Shown here one piece after another: positions 21,902-22,437 of a stretch of DNA of 22,437 nucleotides (positions are counted from its first letter, which is position 1; each line of letters opens with the position of its first letter). Under the pieces are notes generated by a model. The model was not told where the DNA came from and searched no databases. It was given only the letters and a program-made list of their open reading frames with translations. Made by a program: the position numbers and the translations under genes. This DNA is from Chthoniobacterales bacterium (lineage in GTDB: Bacteria; Verrucomicrobiota; Verrucomicrobiia; Chthoniobacterales; UBA10450). The stretch spans positions 1 to 22,437 of the forward strand of contig JAICXG010000011.1 of NCBI GenBank assembly GCA_025980625.1, in the 5' to 3' direction.

Positions 21902-22437
21902 TCAGTGTTGGATTTGCGCCACCTGCAGGAGTTTCGAGCTGACACCGAGTTGGGTCGCGCGCAAGGCCACGGTGTTGATACGCAACCGGACACGATTTTG
22001 CTCGGTGGTAAGAGCAATCATGCCACCATGATTGAGAAAATTTTCCGTCTCGCCAACGGTGAGGACATTTTGGCTGGCAACTGCGGCGAGAATTTGTTCG
22101 AGGTCGCCGGCATTGGCTGGACTAACGAAAAGCAGATGGCAATGGCGGATATCACGCGGCCCGGTAAAATGCTCCACTTGGATCGGACGGCCATGATAAT
22201 TTTCCCCGGCAACCGCCTCGTAAAGGAGCGCCCCAAAGGGATCGGGCCCGACCACCCCGATGACAAGTGGGTCGCGACGCGAACTGAACGCCGAACCGGG
22301 CCAGTCGATGAAGCGGATGAAGTTATAGAGAAAGACGGCCTTAACCGCATATTCGTTAGGTATGGGCGCCGGCGCGGCCGCGAGGGGACTGCAGCGCAAG
22401 ACCAGGAGCAGAAGAAGGAGACTCCGGAGCCGTCTTA
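21902..22437 (-). CDS. YfiR family (DUF4154) periplasmic protein, 5' end cut by window
   Basis: At least 178 codons are visible and the frame stays open to the window edge. A run RRLRSLLLLLLVLRC at the edge is the hydrophobic part of a signal peptide, so the true start lies outside the window. The mature part begins near PNEYAVKAVFLYNFIRFIDWP, the typical YfiR/DUF4154 opening, followed by LVIGVVGPDPFGALL, CHLLFVSPANAGDLEQIL and VLTVGETENFLNHGGMIALT. YfiR in Pseudomonas is a periplasmic repressor of the CHASE8 diguanylate cyclase YfiN. Here the gene sits one base upstream of a CHASE8 histidine kinase. The mature domain shows one cysteine, so the disulfides described for the Pseudomonas protein are probably not conserved. 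Confidence 0.9.
   Translation of the reverse strand, partial: RRLRSLLLLLLVLRCSPLAAAPAPIPNEYAVKAVFLYNFIRFIDWPGSAFSSRRDPLVIGVVGPDPFGALLYEAVAGENYHGRPIQVEHFTGPRDIRHCHLLFVSPANAGDLEQILAAVASQNVLTVGETENFLNHGGMIALTTEQNRVRLRINTVALRATQLGVSSKLLQVAQIQH

Larger units (their letters stand above)
209..22361. repeat. Dispersed 9-mer TCGTTAGGC (both orientations), 20 exact copies
   Basis: Exact copies as TCGTTAGGC start at 209, 403, 3595, 7595, 8260, 9536, 10577, 13928 and 16550. Exact copies as GCCTAACGA start at 1792, 3839, 4699, 8524, 9168, 14362, 14668, 14679, 15682, 18693 and 19591. Near-copies start at 2309, 5966, 9454, 10484, 11270, 12691, 12770, 15357, 17969, 18735, 19432, 22120 and 22353. About 0.17 exact copies would be expected by chance in uniform sequence of this length on both strands. 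The copies were counted by eye, so a few may be missed. They are spread through unrelated genes on both strands. Function is unknown. Confidence 0.85.

Noticed and set aside
1..22437. CRISPR arrays, insertion sequences with transposases, prophage genes, toxin-antitoxin or restriction systems.
   Set aside because: No regularly spaced direct repeats and no reading frames with motifs of these families were found on either strand.

Overview
The window looks like a chromosomal segment from a G+C-rich, diderm (LPS-type outer membrane) bacterium. My best guess is Verrucomicrobiota (Spartobacteria/Chthoniobacterales-like). I base this on the mix of BamD/LptE-type envelope genes, an rpmE-prfA-prmC-murA run, DUF4388 (PATAN) signalling proteins, weak Shine-Dalgarno usage and overall protein character. 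This is an inference; no 16S gene or other decisive marker is present. No phage, transposase, CRISPR or defence genes were seen, and no gene-free stretch exceeds about 185 bases.

Layout. (1) 1-818, minus: a DUF72/YecE-family protein whose 3' end is cut by the window. (2) 993-3660, plus: a tight three-gene envelope operon of a BamD-like TPR protein, an LptE-like lipoprotein and a TPR protein. (3) 3735-3815, plus: tRNA-Leu(CAG). (4) 3841-7757, minus: a double-receiver PATAN response regulator, a 40-residue lipoprotein and an adenylate-forming ligase. (5) 7804-11449, plus: ribosomal protein L31, release factor RF1, its methyltransferase PrmC, and MurA, with a 153-bp inverted-repeat element between prfA and prmC. 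(6) 11475-19493, minus: a seven-gene surface-polysaccharide export and assembly operon. In transcription order it encodes Wzm, Wzt with a C-terminal carbohydrate-binding domain, a kinase-like/methyltransferase fusion, a polysaccharide deacetylase, a GT4, a GT2 and a GT4. Its last six genes overlap or abut by 1-4 bases. (7) 19615-22437, minus: a CHASE8 hybrid histidine kinase preceded by a YfiR-family periplasmic protein that runs off the window.

How the genes work together. PrmC methylates the GGQ glutamine of RF1, and the two genes are adjacent. BamD and LptE serve outer-membrane protein and LPS assembly. The Wzm/Wzt operon probably makes and exports an O-antigen-like glycan. The kinase-like/methyltransferase fusion is a candidate chain-capping enzyme of the WbdD kind, but with the domain order reversed. 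The YfiR/CHASE8 pair resembles the sensory half of the YfiBNR system joined to a histidine kinase in place of a diguanylate cyclase.

The strongest unexplained signal is a 9-mer, TCGTTAGGC, present in 20 exact copies (both strands counted, about one per 1.1 kb), with at least 13 further one- or two-mismatch copies. It lies mostly inside genes and in every reading frame that avoids a premature stop; two copies supply stop codons. Its density is like that of DNA-uptake or Chi-type sequences. I think it is the best candidate here for an undescribed system.
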